A DNA stretch of 64,000 nucleotides, taken from positions 1-64,000 of the forward strand of contig CAIMUX010000142.1 in NCBI GenBank assembly GCA_903844735.1. The letters are read 5' to 3'. Below the pieces are notes generated by a model that did no database searches, was not told the origin of the DNA, and was given only the letters and a program-made list of their open reading frames with translations. Shown here piece by piece: positions 27,073-36,174 of the stretch (positions within the stretch are counted from its first letter, which is position 1; every line of letters starts with the position of its first letter). The position numbers and the translations under genes are program-made. This stretch comes from Candidatus Eiseniibacteriota bacterium (lineage in GTDB: Bacteria > Eisenbacteria > RBG-16-71-46 > CAIMUX01).

Positions 27073-27327
27073 GTGGATCAGGAGAAATTTCGAACAGAGG
27101 AGTTCCGTGTCAGCGGCGATGCCTTGCTCGCCAAGGTCAGAGAGCTGGTGCACGAAGGGAGGATTCGTCGCGTTCTGATCAAGAACGATGAGGACAGAGC
27201 CCTGATTGATCTGCCGCTTCCGGTCGGCGTGGTCGGTGCGCTCCTGTTGCCGCAGTTGGCCGCCCTGGGTGCGATTGCCGCCCTCGTGACGCATTGCACC
27301 ATCGTCGTTGAGAAGGTGGAGGGCTAG
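27073..27327 (+). CDS. DUF4342 domain protein
   Basis: About 84 residues from GTG 27073, chosen because GGGAGGAG sits 5 bases upstream; ATG 27052 and GTG 27043 are alternatives in the same frame. The sequence matches the DUF4342 pattern: a basic KVRELVHEGRIRRVLIKN segment, then LIDLPLPVGVVGALLLPQL and a hydrophobic glycine/alanine stretch that could be a single membrane-associated helix, ending CTIVVEKVEG. The function of the family is unknown. It lies 53 bases before the hflX start and may be co-transcribed with it. Confidence 0.8.
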   Translation: MDQEKFRTEEFRVSGDALLAKVRELVHEGRIRRVLIKNDEDRALIDLPLPVGVVGALLLPQLAALGAIAALVTHCTIVVEKVEG

Positions 27328-27379
27328 TCGGAAGGTGGCCACGAGGCCACGCGGAGGTGCGAACATCAACGAGCGACCG

Positions 27380-28660
27380 ATGCACACAAACCCGGCTCCG
27401 AACGAGCGGGCGATCCTGGCGGGCTTCCCCGCGCTTCCAGGGATGGAAGACACTCTCGACGAGTTAGGGCTTCTGGCCGACACGGCCGGGGCCGAGATCG
27501 TGGGCCGCGTGCGGCAGCGCCGCGAGTCGGTCCATCCCGGCAACTTTCTCAGCAAGGGTAAGACAGAGGAGACGAAAGCCGCCGCCGAGGAGGCGAAGGC
27601 CAAGCTGCTGATCTGTGACGAGGAGTTGAGCCCGGCCCAGGTCCGCAACCTGGAGAAGGCGCTCGATCTGCGCGTCATCGATCGCACCGAGCTGATTCTG
27701 GACATCTTTTCGCGGCGCGCCCGCTCGCGGGAGGCCCACTTGCAGGTGGAGCTGGCCCAGTTGCGCTACCTTCTGCCGCGGCTCGCCGGGATGTGGGGTC
27801 ACCTTTCCCGCACCGGCGGCGGCATCGGCACGCGCGGTCCCGGCGAGACTCAGCTCGAGGTCGATCGCCGGCGCGTGCGGCAGAAGATCACCTTTCTGGA
27901 GCGGCACCTCGAGTCGGTGGAGGTGGAGCGGCGCACCCAGGCGAAACGGCGGATGGAAGCGGTGCGGATTTCGCTTGTCGGCTACACCAATGCCGGGAAG
28001 TCGACCCTATTCAATCAGCTCACGCGTTCGGAGGTCCTCGTGGAGGACAAGCTCTTCGCCACGCTGGACACTACGACCCGCAAGCTCGGCCTTTCCGGTG
28101 GCGGTGCGGTGCTCCTTTCTGACACCGTCGGGTTCATTCGCAAGCTGCCGCATCACTTGGTGGCGTCGTTTCGGGCTACGCTGCGCGAGGTGGAAAGCGC
28201 CGATCTTCTGCTCCATGTCGTCGACGCCGCCCACCCGGCGCGCGAGGAGCAGGTGCAGGCGGTCGAGGAGGTACTGGCGTCGCTGCTGGAGCGGGACGTG
28301 CCGCGGCTTCTCGTCCTGAACAAGGCCGACATCCTGCCGGACGAGCGCGAGTTGGAGCTGCGCCGCCGGCACCCCGAGGGGATCATTGTCTCGGCCCTGC
28401 GCGGTGAGGATCGGGAGCGGCTGCTGGATCGCGTGGCGGCGGAGCTGCGGGGGATGCGCGTACCGGTGCGGGTGGAGTGCGTCCCGGCGCGGTGGCCGGA
28501 GCTTCTGGGCCTGACGGCGCGTGCCGAGCGGGTGAGCGAGGAGCACGGAGCGGAGTGTGTAAGAAGCGAGTGGCGCTTCGATCCGCGTGACCTAGGGAAA
28601 CTGCGTAGGGCCGGGTTCACGGTTGAGGTGCTGGATCCGTTTGCGGGGGTGGAGGAGTAA
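27380..28660 (+). CDS. hflX: Ribosome-associated GTPase HflX
   Basis: About 426 residues from ATG 27380; GTG 27335 is an alternative with a poorly placed AAGG. HflX splits or rescues stalled 70S ribosomes, often under heat stress. The HflX N-terminal domain (residues 1-190) contains HPGNFLSKGKTEE and GGGIGTRGPGETQLEVDRRR. The GTPase domain follows: GYTNAGKST (G1), TTTRKL (G2), DTVGF (G3) and NKAD (G4). A C-terminal domain of about 90 residues closes the protein. Placement near groESL is compatible with a stress-linked role, but the genes are separated by a terminator. Confidence 0.94.
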   Translation: MHTNPAPNERAILAGFPALPGMEDTLDELGLLADTAGAEIVGRVRQRRESVHPGNFLSKGKTEETKAAAEEAKAKLLICDEELSPAQVRNLEKALDLRVIDRTELILDIFSRRARSREAHLQVELAQLRYLLPRLAGMWGHLSRTGGGIGTRGPGETQLEVDRRRVRQKITFLERHLESVEVERRTQAKRRMEAVRISLVGYTNAGKSTLFNQLTRSEVLVEDKLFATLDTTTRKLGLSGGGAVLLSDTVGFIRKLPHHLVASFRATLREVESADLLLHVVDAAHPAREEQVQAVEEVLASLLERDVPRLLVLNKADILPDERELELRRRHPEGIIVSALRGEDRERLLDRVAAELRGMRVPVRVECVPARWPELLGLTARAERVSEEHGAECVRSEWRFDPRDLGKLRRAGFTVEVLDPFAGVEE

Positions 28661-28701
28661 CTCAGAGCGTTCATCAATAGTCCGGGCATGGCGGGATCAA
28701 T

Positions 28702-30942
28702 ATGAAGCCTTCTCTCCCTATTCCGATCACCGGCCTCGTCCTGATCTCCTTGCTCAGCGGTTCCCCCGTCCTGGCGCGCGCCGCCTCACCCGTCGAGTTC
28801 CTCGATGGTAATCGAGCGTTGCAGGTTGATAGCGTTCTCGCCCTTTCCTTCTTCGGGGGAGGACGGAGCGGAACTCCCGGTGGAACGGCAGTGGAGACAT
28901 GGATCGCTTCCCGGTTCGCGGAAGCGGGGCTGCGTCCGGCCGCGGGAGATGGTGGCTATCTGCAAGGTTTTCCGGTGATCGGTTACGAGCCCGAGGCCGC
29001 CTCTCTCGATCTGCTCGATGGTCCCTTCGGCAAGACCCGCTTTGTCCTTGGGGATGACTTCACTCTGATGTTGACCCCCGCGGGCGGGAAGGTCACTGCC
29101 GAAGCCGTGCTTGTCGGCTACGGGATCGATGCACCCGCCAAGGGGCGCTGCGACTACGACGGATCTGATTTGCGCGGGAAGATCGCGGTGATCATCCGCG
29201 GGCGTCCCCCGGACGGGCAGAACTGGGATCGCGAGTACCTGCGCACCCATACGTTCGCCGCGGCCCGTGCGCATGGCGCGCTCGCAGTCCTCTACTTCCT
29301 GGATCCGCAACCGGTCGCGGGGGCGGCGTTGGCGCCTGAGGTCTACGATCCGGCCATTCCCGCCGGGTATATCTCGGAGCGGATCGTCCGCCTGCTTCTA
29401 CGTGGGACCGGTTGGACCCTCCAGGATGTCCGGGAGAAACTGACGAGTCGCCCCTTCCCCGTGGCAACCGGCAAACGTTTGCAGTTCGAGGTTGAGGTCA
29501 GCGGGACCGCGACGGCGACAGCTCGCAATGTCCTTGGGATGATCCCCGGTGCTGACTCTTCCTTAGGCGCTGAGGTCGTGATCATCGGCGCCCATCACGA
29601 CCAGTTGGGGCGCGACGCTGACGGGCGCCTCTATCCCGGGGCCGATGACAACGCATCCGGCACCGCCATTGTGCTCGACATGGCGCGTGCGGCGCAGGCA
29701 GCAGGCTGGCAGCCTCGAAGAACGGTTCTGTTCGCCACTTTCGGCGGCGAGGAAATGGGACTCCTCGGTGCCCGCTATCTGGTTTCCCACCTTCCGGTGG
29801 ACTCGACGCGAGTCGTGGCGATGGTAAACCTCGACATGGTAGGTCAGGGGGACGGAGGTTTGGGGATCGCGGGAGGCGCCCGTCTTGGAAGGCCATATTT
29901 CGAGTGGCGCGCCGGACTCGATCCGGGCCGGATGGCGGGACTCCAGGAGCGTCGTCTCTCGGGCGAGTACAGCGACTACGCCCCGTTTGCGGCGCATGGG
30001 ATTCCGGCTCTGGGTTGCTGGAGTCGCGGGGATCACGGTCGATACCACGACATCGAGGATCTTCCGCGTTACGTGCGTCCCGAGGTGCTCGAGTCGGTGG
30101 GGAAAAGCCTGGCCTCGCTGGTGGTGGCGATCGCCGACTACCCGGAGGCGCTGATGGACGGATTGGGGCGCGAGCGGGGGCTGCGGGCGGATGCCGTGCA
30201 ACTCGGCCTGGCGCCGCTGGGGGCGGAAGCACTGGTTGACCCTGATCGGGCGGCGCTGGACTGTGGTGGGCGGGTTGCGGGACGTCTCGTCCAGTGTGAC
30301 CGGGGGGGCGTCGGGACAGATGAGATTCTGCGTCGGTTGGGCTCTGTGCTCAAGCTGCCGGCCGGACGGCCGTGGCTCAGCATCGCCTCGAGCTTTGAAC
30401 AGGTCGGTGCTGCCGGGGATCAACAGCGAGTGGCGCTGCTTCCCCTGGTGACTATGGCCACCCTTGGTCGAATCGGTCCGGACGAGACGCGCACACTTGT
30501 TGCCGCGGGTGTGGCCGGAGGTTGGTGGCCGTTCGGAGCACCCGCGCCGTCGAGCCGGGCTTGCGAAGCGCTTGCGGACGGGAAACGCCTGATCATCAAC
30601 GAACGCAATCCGGACTGGCTGGGGACTGTCTCTGCGCACAAGAACCTGCGGATGCTGCTTGAGTGGAACGGCGCGGAGACCGCCCTGCCCGATCTTCCCG
30701 ATTCGGCCCTGCGCAAACAGATTCTGCTGGCGCTGCGCGTGGACGGGACAGGGGATTCGGTCATCGTGCGTCTGGCGTTGGCGAAATGGGGCGAGCGCCG
30801 TTTGCACCTCGACCTTTCTTCCGAACCGGAGGCGGGCGCGGATGACAGCGAGGGCCTGCGATTCGTCGCCTGGCTGCGTCGGGAGATTCGGTCCGCTGAA
30901 ACGATCGAGTCCGTCCTGGGCGGCAATCTGAGGAGGTTCTGA
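28702..30942 (+). CDS. Exported M28-family zinc metallopeptidase with a C-terminal extension
   Basis: 746 residues with an N-terminal signal peptide (about residues 1-27, ending ARAA). A protease-associated (PA) insert occupies roughly residues 120-260. The M28 aminopeptidase domain (about 270-475) shows the di-zinc ligands in order: AHHDQLG (His), GADDNASG (Asp), GGEEMG (catalytic Glu and ligand), NLDMVG (Asp) and HDIEDLP (His). It should trim N-terminal residues from peptides in the periplasm or outside the cell. The remaining 270 residues (about 476-746) are globular, alpha/beta-like, and not recognised; they end in SVLGGNLRRF. Typical M28 enzymes of this kind stop near the catalytic domain, so this is an unusual fusion. 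Its start follows hflX by 41 bases. Confidence 0.88.
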   Translation: MKPSLPIPITGLVLISLLSGSPVLARAASPVEFLDGNRALQVDSVLALSFFGGGRSGTPGGTAVETWIASRFAEAGLRPAAGDGGYLQGFPVIGYEPEAASLDLLDGPFGKTRFVLGDDFTLMLTPAGGKVTAEAVLVGYGIDAPAKGRCDYDGSDLRGKIAVIIRGRPPDGQNWDREYLRTHTFAAARAHGALAVLYFLDPQPVAGAALAPEVYDPAIPAGYISERIVRLLLRGTGWTLQDVREKLTSRPFPVATGKRLQFEVEVSGTATATARNVLGMIPGADSSLGAEVVIIGAHHDQLGRDADGRLYPGADDNASGTAIVLDMARAAQAAGWQPRRTVLFATFGGEEMGLLGARYLVSHLPVDSTRVVAMVNLDMVGQGDGGLGIAGGARLGRPYFEWRAGLDPGRMAGLQERRLSGEYSDYAPFAAHGIPALGCWSRGDHGRYHDIEDLPRYVRPEVLESVGKSLASLVVAIADYPEALMDGLGRERGLRADAVQLGLAPLGAEALVDPDRAALDCGGRVAGRLVQCDRGGVGTDEILRRLGSVLKLPAGRPWLSIASSFEQVGAAGDQQRVALLPLVTMATLGRIGPDETRTLVAAGVAGGWWPFGAPAPSSRACEALADGKRLIINERNPDWLGTVSAHKNLRMLLEWNGAETALPDLPDSALRKQILLALRVDGTGDSVIVRLALAKWGERRLHLDLSSEPEAGADDSEGLRFVAWLRREIRSAETIESVLGGNLRRF

Positions 30943-31236
30943 CACCGTCGTCAGCGGCCATGCCGTGGCCGCATGGGTTTCGCTCGTGGACGAGGCTGCC
31001 GTGGGCAATGCCCGGGATGTGGACCTTCTCCTGTGCCGTTGTGACCTTCCGGCGGCGATTGCGGCAATGACCCAGGCCGGTCTCGTCCATCGGCTCCGCA
31101 CGCCGGACTTCCGACGCATCGCGTCGGAAATCACCTTCCGAACAACATCGAGGATACGCCGATCGAATTCACCGGCACGGGTGAGGGCCGGATCCCCGTG
31201 GTCGCCGAGATTGTTGAGGTCCCGGTTGGTGGGTGA
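30941..31236 (+). pseudogene. Decayed nucleotidyltransferase remnant and a second gene fragment
   Basis: From 30941 the plus strand reads DTVVSGHAVAAWVSLVDEA, then VGNARDVDLLL and LPAAIAAMTQAGLVHR. This matches the start of small MNT-type nucleotidyltransferases (GG/SGHA motif and the DVD metal-binding pair). The match ends near 31090 and there is no start codon of its own before 30965. A different frame, from about 31120 to the stop at 31234, reads NNIEDTPIEFTGTGEGR and IPVVAEIVEVPVGG, which looks like the 3' end of another gene. Both appear to be debris. The rest of the spacer to 31301 holds nothing else I can support. Confidence 0.45.
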
Positions 31237-31301
31237 TTACAACGCAAGCGGTGCCTGACCTGGCAGCGGGGAGTGCTTCGCGCCGCCGCTGAACCGGGGT
31301 G

Positions 31302-32015
31302 CTACCGAGCGCCCGCGCCGCCCGCGCCCGTCCCTCGCAGCCGATCGAGGTATCGCTCCAGCTCATCCGGCAGCGGGCACTCGATCTGCTGCTCGCCATT
31401 CGCTAACTCCGCCGGCAGCCGCAGCCGCCACGCATGCAGGCAAAGCCGTGGTGGACGAGGACGAAAGCCGCGCAATTCCGCGCCCCCATACTGCAGATCG
31501 CCCAGCACCGGCGTGCCCCGTGCCGCGAGATGGGCGCGGATCTGATGCATTCTCCCGGTCAGAGGCTCCGTCCTGACGAGGGCAGAGGCGGCGAATCGCT
31601 CGCGCGTCTCGTAACGGGTGCGTGCCGGCTTTCCGCTCCGGTCCGGCGTGTTGAGGCCGGAGGAGGTGCGGCGCAGCGCCAGGTTGATAAGACCACGCCT
31701 CGGGTGGGGGTGGCCGGCCGTGATGGCGAGGTATTCCTTGTGCACCTGGCCCACCTTGAACGCCTCCACCAGGGATCGGTGACCCTCCGGCGACAGCGAG
31801 AAGAGCAAGATTCCCGAGGTTCCGAGGTCGAGCCGGTGGACCACGCCGGGCGGATGCGGAGTGCTTTCGGTACGAAGCTGCGTCTCGAGGATGGAGAGCA
31901 CCGATGCTTTATGCCCCGGGCCCGGCCGCGATGGCAGTCCGGCGGGTTTGTCCACTGCGATCCAGTGTTCTGTGCGACGAATGATGATGACTGTCCCGGG
32001 CACTGCGTCGCTCAA
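31302..32015 (-). CDS. RluA-family pseudouridine synthase
   Basis: A 237-residue enzyme converting uridine to pseudouridine in rRNA or tRNA. The catalytic motif VHRLDLGTSGILL (near residues 59-71) contains the essential Asp of the RluA family. The N-terminal IAVDKPAGLPSRPG and the RTEPLTGRMHQIRAHLA segment near residue 160 are typical. There is no S4 domain, as in RluA rather than RluC/D. The start is TTG at 32015, supported by AGGAGG 8 bases upstream. It lies 24 bases downstream of the BaiN-like gene and is probably co-transcribed with it. The exact RNA target cannot be told from sequence. Confidence 0.93.
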   Translation of the reverse strand: MSDAVPGTVIIIRRTEHWIAVDKPAGLPSRPGPGHKASVLSILETQLRTESTPHPPGVVHRLDLGTSGILLFSLSPEGHRSLVEAFKVGQVHKEYLAITAGHPHPRRGLINLALRRTSSGLNTPDRSGKPARTRYETRERFAASALVRTEPLTGRMHQIRAHLAARGTPVLGDLQYGGAELRGFRPRPPRLCLHAWRLRLPAELANGEQQIECPLPDELERYLDRLRGTGAGGAGAR

Positions 32016-32039
32016 GACCGCTTCCTCCTGTTCCTCTGC

Positions 32040-33443
32040 TTATTCCGCGGCCGAGGCGAGCAACCTCGCCACTGCCGCATGCGCCGCCACGGTGCCGGAG
32101 GACCAGGCCCACTGGAAGTTGAATCCTCCGAGTCGCCCATCGACGTGGAGGATCTCGCCCGCGAAATGAACGCCAGGAAGGATCCTGGACTCCAGTCCGT
32201 GATCGACCTCTTCCAGACGGACCCCGCCCGAGGTGACTTCGGCCTTGTGGAAGCCGAGGACCCCTTCGACCGGAAGCGGGAAACAGACCAGGTGGGCAAT
32301 CACGGCCCGCCGGAGAGCCCGCGGCGTCTGGGCCAGGGGTTGCACCGGGTCGGCACCGGCCGTGCGGACCAGTGCCTCGGAGAGGCGATGGGGGAGAGAG
32401 GATAGATGTGCCCGGATGGTGCGTGCCGGGTTGTGGGCGGCCCCGGCGAGCCATCCGGCTTCCGCCGACTCCATCGATGTCTCGGGAAGGAAACTTGCGA
32501 GGACTCGGATCTCGGCTTTCGGCCGTTCGTGATGCGCACGAGCCCAGGGGCCACTCAGGTCAAGGGCTGCCGGGCCGCTGACACCGGTGTGGGTCCAGAG
32601 CAGGGGGCCCTCGGCCGTGCTCTCGATCTTGCCGTCCACACGAAGCTCGAGCCGCACGGGTGTCGCGATCCCGCTCAGTGCGGCGTGGAAACCGCCGCCG
32701 AGGCGGAACGGAGTGAGCGCGGGCAGCGGCTCGACCACGGCATGCCCGAGTTCCCGCAGGATGGCGTAGCCCGAACCGTCGCTGCCCGACTCGGGGAAGG
32801 AGCAACCCCCGGTGGCGACGAGAACGCGAGCGGTTTCGATCGGCGTGAGCGTCCGGTCTGCGTCATCGCGGATGAGGACCCGCCAGCGCGGCGCGCGAGG
32901 GCCGGCCGACGTGTCAGGGGCAGCCTCGAGCCCACACCAACAACGCCCGCGCAAGATCGGCACGGCGGCGCGGTCGATCGCCGCGAGGAGCGCGTCGCGG
33001 ACGGTGGTCGCCTTGTTGTCCGCTGGGAAGATCTTTCCGCCAGGCTCCTGTGTGACTGCGACGCCGAGCTCTTCGGTGAAAACGCGCAGCGACTCCGAGG
33101 CCGGGTGGGCTCGCAACACGCGCGCGATCCGGTGCCGATTCCCGCCGCGATAGTCTGCGGGAAGCACCTCGCGGTGGGTGAGATTGCACCGAGTGCCGCC
33201 GGACATGAGGATCTTGGCCGCCACCTGTTCGCGCCGGTCGATGATGGCGATGCGCAGATGCGATGTGTCCGAAGCCGCGGTTGGGCCGAGCTCTGCCGCC
33301 GCCGGTACGTTCAGCCCCGAAGTCCGGTGCGGGCTTCGGCCGGCCGCCGGCTCCGACGCGGCACGGGCCGCCTGGATCGCAGCCCACAGCCCTGCGGCGC
33401 CGGCTCCGATCACGATGAGATCGTAGGGTCTCGTCCGGATCAT
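32040..33443 (-). CDS. BaiN/YhiN (HI0933)-family FAD-dependent oxidoreductase
   Basis: A 467-residue flavoprotein. The Rossmann motif VIGAGAAGLWAAIQAA (residues 11-26) binds FAD. The family signature AAKILMSGGTRCNLTH follows near residue 75, after a longer than usual Ala/Pro-rich insert (about residues 28-60). GGCSFPESGSDGSGY near residue 210 and the C-terminal EVTSGGVRLEEVD / FAGEILHVDGRLGGFNFQWA complete the family pattern. The cellular substrate is not established for most members. ATG 33443 starts a two-gene minus operon with the pseudouridine synthase, divergent from the pdx cluster. Confidence 0.9.
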   Translation of the reverse strand: MIRTRPYDLIVIGAGAAGLWAAIQAARAASEPAAGRSPHRTSGLNVPAAAELGPTAASDTSHLRIAIIDRREQVAAKILMSGGTRCNLTHREVLPADYRGGNRHRIARVLRAHPASESLRVFTEELGVAVTQEPGGKIFPADNKATTVRDALLAAIDRAAVPILRGRCWCGLEAAPDTSAGPRAPRWRVLIRDDADRTLTPIETARVLVATGGCSFPESGSDGSGYAILRELGHAVVEPLPALTPFRLGGGFHAALSGIATPVRLELRVDGKIESTAEGPLLWTHTGVSGPAALDLSGPWARAHHERPKAEIRVLASFLPETSMESAEAGWLAGAAHNPARTIRAHLSSLPHRLSEALVRTAGADPVQPLAQTPRALRRAVIAHLVCFPLPVEGVLGFHKAEVTSGGVRLEEVDHGLESRILPGVHFAGEILHVDGRLGGFNFQWAWSSGTVAAHAAVARLLASAAE

Positions 33444-33485
33444 GGCTTACGGTCCTGCCCGGGTCTCGGAACCTGTGGCCGTTTG

Positions 33486-33637
33486 TGGTCCAATTGGATC
33501 TGTCCGGTGGGGGAAAGGCGGCATTGACACCCATTGCGTTTGGGACCAATATCGGTTGGTACGGCCCAATGAAGCGACATGGTCCGGAGGAGCGGCGTGG
33601 CCCTGTGGATCTGTATGGTCCAATGACGTGGCCCAAT
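33486..33637 (+). promoter_or_regulatory. Promoter region with repeated TGGTCCAAT boxes upstream of the MocR-type gene
   Basis: TGGTCCAAT occurs at 33486 and 33616. TGGCCCAAT lies at 33629, TGGGACCAAT at 33541 and GGCCCAAT at 33563; a partial copy TGGTCC is at 33580. TTGACA at 33524-33529 is followed after 17 bases by CAATAT (33547-33552), a plausible sigma-70 promoter whose -10 overlaps a box. MocR-family regulators are known to bind directly repeated sites near their own promoters, so these are candidate operators for the downstream regulator. This is inference from position and repetition. Confidence 0.5.
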
Positions 33638-33683
33638 CGTCGCAAATGGATCCATCATGACCTCGGTACCGGCGGAGCGAAGA

Positions 33684-35219
33684 ATGTATTCGGCGATCGT
33701 TCCCGGGGCAGTCCCGGGTCTTGATGTCGGCCTGAGTCACGACTTGGTCCGGGACGGCGGCCCTCCGCTCTACCAGCAGATCGCGATAGCCATCCGCGCC
33801 CGCATTTTGGCGGGAATGCTGACGCCCGGAGTTAAGTTACCCTCCTCTCGCGAGCTTGCCAAGCGCCTCGAAGTGCACCGGCGCACGGTGGTGGCGGCAT
33901 ATCAGTTGCTGGAGCGGGAGTGCCTGGTTCATTCGGGTGTAGGCCAGGGGACCTTCGTCGGTGAGCGTCCCGATAGACTGGACGATGAGACCCGGGGTTT
34001 ATTCTCGTGGGAAGCGTTCTTGCGACGTCCTGAAGGACCGGCTGATCTCTGGCGTTTCGTGGGTCGCGAGGGGACCGTCCCGGGCGCCATCCGCTTCACC
34101 GGGGCGACGGCCGATCCCACGCTCTTTCCCACCGACGATTTCCGCGGCGTGCTCGATGACGCCTTCCGGCTCTATGGTTCTGGCGCTCTCGAGTACGGAC
34201 CGACCGAGGGATACGCTCCGCTGCGCGAGTGGGTGGCGGAGCGGCTGCGGAACCGCGGGGTTCGGATCGATCCCGACGAGGTGATGATCGTCAGCGGATC
34301 ACAGCAGGGGCTGGACCTCGTTGCGCGTCTCCTCCTTCACGATGGCGACACGGTGATGGTGGAGGAACCGGGGTACCCGAACGGTTTCCGCGTCTTTCAA
34401 GCGGCCGGCGCGCGCGCCGTCGGGGTGCCGCTGGACGACGGAGGCCTCCGTCTCGACCTGTTGGAGCGGGTGGCTCGTCGAGAAGTACCGCGGTTACTCT
34501 ACACGATGCCGATTTTCCAGAACCCCACCGGCCTGTCCCTTGCTGATGATCGCACCGGGCCGCTCCTCGATCTCTGCGGCCGGCTTGGGATGCCTGTCGT
34601 CGAGGATCAGTTCGACGCCGATCTGTTTTACGAGGGGCCGTTGCCCCGTTCTCTGAAAGCGTCCGACGATCGTGGCTTAGTGCTCCTGCTCGGCAGTTTC
34701 TCGAAGATTCTCTTTCCGGGGCTCCGCCTCGGTTGGCTTGTGGTGCCGCGCCCGCTACTCCCGGCGCTGCACGAACTGAAGCAGATGACCGATTTTTCGT
34801 CGGGGCTGCTCGCCCAGTGCGCGATGGACCTCTACTGCCGGCGCGGGCTTCTCGACAGGCACCTCGAGCGTGTCCGGGCGGTCTACGGCGCCCGTCTGGG
34901 CGTGATGCTGAAGGCCCTCAAGGACGAGTTCCCGCCGGAAGCGCGCTGGACGCGGCCGCGCGGTGGGCTGACGCTATGGGTTTCCCTCCCCGCGGGCCTG
35001 GACGCCCTCGACCTGTGGGCGCAGGCGCGGCGCGAAGGCGTCGATTTCACGCCGGGGCCCGTATTCTTTCCTTCCGGGGGTGGAAACGGGCACTTCCGGC
35101 TTTCCTACATCCGCGAGACCGAGGAGCGGATCCAGAGCGGGATCGCTCGTCTCGGTGCGCTGGTGAAGGCAAACCTGGTCCGCGGAGCAGCGCCTTCGGC
35201 CGCTGGACCATTCATTTAG
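33684..35219 (+). CDS. MocR/PdxR-like transcriptional regulator (GntR wHTH plus aminotransferase-fold domain)
   Basis: About 511 residues from ATG 33684 (GGAG 6 bases upstream); ATG 33657 is an in-frame alternative without a site. Residues 20-90 are a GntR winged helix (LYQQIAIAIRARIL, LPSSRELAKRLEVHRRTV, GQGTFVGER). The rest is a fold-type I aminotransferase domain, with the PLP lysine in GSFSKILFPGLRLGW and the phosphate-binding SGSQQGLDL. Regulators of this family sense PLP, and those next to pdxST (PdxR) control PLP synthesis. Here pdxS starts 51 bases downstream on the same strand, rather than divergently, so regulator and biosynthetic genes may share a transcript and be auto-regulated. 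Confidence 0.85.
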   Translation: MYSAIVPGAVPGLDVGLSHDLVRDGGPPLYQQIAIAIRARILAGMLTPGVKLPSSRELAKRLEVHRRTVVAAYQLLERECLVHSGVGQGTFVGERPDRLDDETRGLFSWEAFLRRPEGPADLWRFVGREGTVPGAIRFTGATADPTLFPTDDFRGVLDDAFRLYGSGALEYGPTEGYAPLREWVAERLRNRGVRIDPDEVMIVSGSQQGLDLVARLLLHDGDTVMVEEPGYPNGFRVFQAAGARAVGVPLDDGGLRLDLLERVARREVPRLLYTMPIFQNPTGLSLADDRTGPLLDLCGRLGMPVVEDQFDADLFYEGPLPRSLKASDDRGLVLLLGSFSKILFPGLRLGWLVVPRPLLPALHELKQMTDFSSGLLAQCAMDLYCRRGLLDRHLERVRAVYGARLGVMLKALKDEFPPEARWTRPRGGLTLWVSLPAGLDALDLWAQARREGVDFTPGPVFFPSGGGNGHFRLSYIRETEERIQSGIARLGALVKANLVRGAAPSAAGPFI

Positions 35220-35270
35220 CGAAGGCAAGCCGCGGCGGGCCGCCGGTCCGGCCGCGGGAGGAGGATCAAG

Positions 35271-36152
35271 ATGGAAACCGGATCGCTCCGGCTTAAGACC
35301 GGGTTGGCCGAGATGCTCAAGGGTGGCGTGATCATGGACGTGGTCAACGCCGCGCAAGCAAAGATCGCGCAGGAGGCCGGCGCGGTGGCGGTGATGGCGC
35401 TGGAGCGTGTCCCCGCCGACATCCGCCGCGATGGCGGGGTGGCGCGCATGTCCAGTCCTAAGACCATCCGCGAGATCATGGCCACCGTCAGCATCCCGGT
35501 CATGGCCAAGTGCCGCATCGGCCACTTCGTGGAGGCGCAGATTCTTCAGTCTTTGGGCGTCGATTTCATTGACGAGAGCGAAGTGCTCACACCGGCCGAC
35601 GAGGCCCACCATGTCGACAAGCACGCCTTTAGGGTTCCGTTCGTCTGTGGCTGCCGCGATCTCGGCGAAGCGCTGCGGCGGATCGCGGAAGGGGCCGCCA
35701 TGATCCGCACCAAGGGAGAGGCCGGCACCGGCAACATCGTCGAGGCGGTGCGGCACATGCGCGCCGTGACGGGCGGCATCCGCGAGCTGACCGTGCTGCG
35801 CGAGGAGGAGCTTGCCGCCAAGGCGAAGGAGCTGCAAGCACCGCTGGAGGTCGTCCGGCTGGTGGCAAAGCTGGGTCGGTTGCCGGTCCCGAACTTCAGT
35901 GCGGGCGGTGTCGCCACTCCTGCCGATGCCGCGCTCATGATGCAGCTCGGCGCCGAGTCGGTCTTCGTCGGCTCGGGCATCTTCAAGTCCGATGACCCGG
36001 CGAAGCGCGCTGTTGCGATCGTCCAGGCGGTGACCCACTACATGGACGCCGAAGTCCTGGCCCGCGTGTCGGAGGACCTGGGCGATGCCATGCCGGGGCT
36101 CGACATCGCGAAGTTGGCGCCGGGGGATCTGCTGCAGACCCGCGGGTGGTGA
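35271..36152 (+). CDS. pdxS: Pyridoxal 5'-phosphate synthase subunit PdxS
   Basis: The 293-residue synthase subunit that builds PLP from ribose 5-phosphate, glyceraldehyde 3-phosphate and ammonia. Characteristic segments are [17 protein letters not shown] (residues 9-25, with the first catalytic Asp), [20 protein letters not shown]-like near residue 44, [15 protein letters not shown] with the reactive lysine, and [11 protein letters not shown] near residue 145. [20 protein letters not shown] and [10 protein letters not shown] follow. ATG 35271 has a GGGAGGAGG site. Ammonia is delivered by PdxT, encoded 142 bases downstream. Confidence 0.98.
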   Translation: METGSLRLKTGLAEMLKGGVIMDVVNAAQAKIAQEAGAVAVMALERVPADIRRDGGVARMSSPKTIREIMATVSIPVMAKCRIGHFVEAQILQSLGVDFIDESEVLTPADEAHHVDKHAFRVPFVCGCRDLGEALRRIAEGAAMIRTKGEAGTGNIVEAVRHMRAVTGGIRELTVLREEELAAKAKELQAPLEVVRLVAKLGRLPVPNFSAGGVATPADAALMMQLGAESVFVGSGIFKSDDPAKRAVAIVQAVTHYMDAEVLARVSEDLGDAMPGLDIAKLAPGDLLQTRGW

Positions 36153-36174
36153 TCATCGGGACCGGGAGACGAAG

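Noticed and set aside
26960-27178. A frame beginning near 27023 after an AGGAGG sequence
   Set aside because: It overlaps the DUF4342 gene in another frame and its translation is not protein-like. The AGGAGG at 27009 is probably coincidental.
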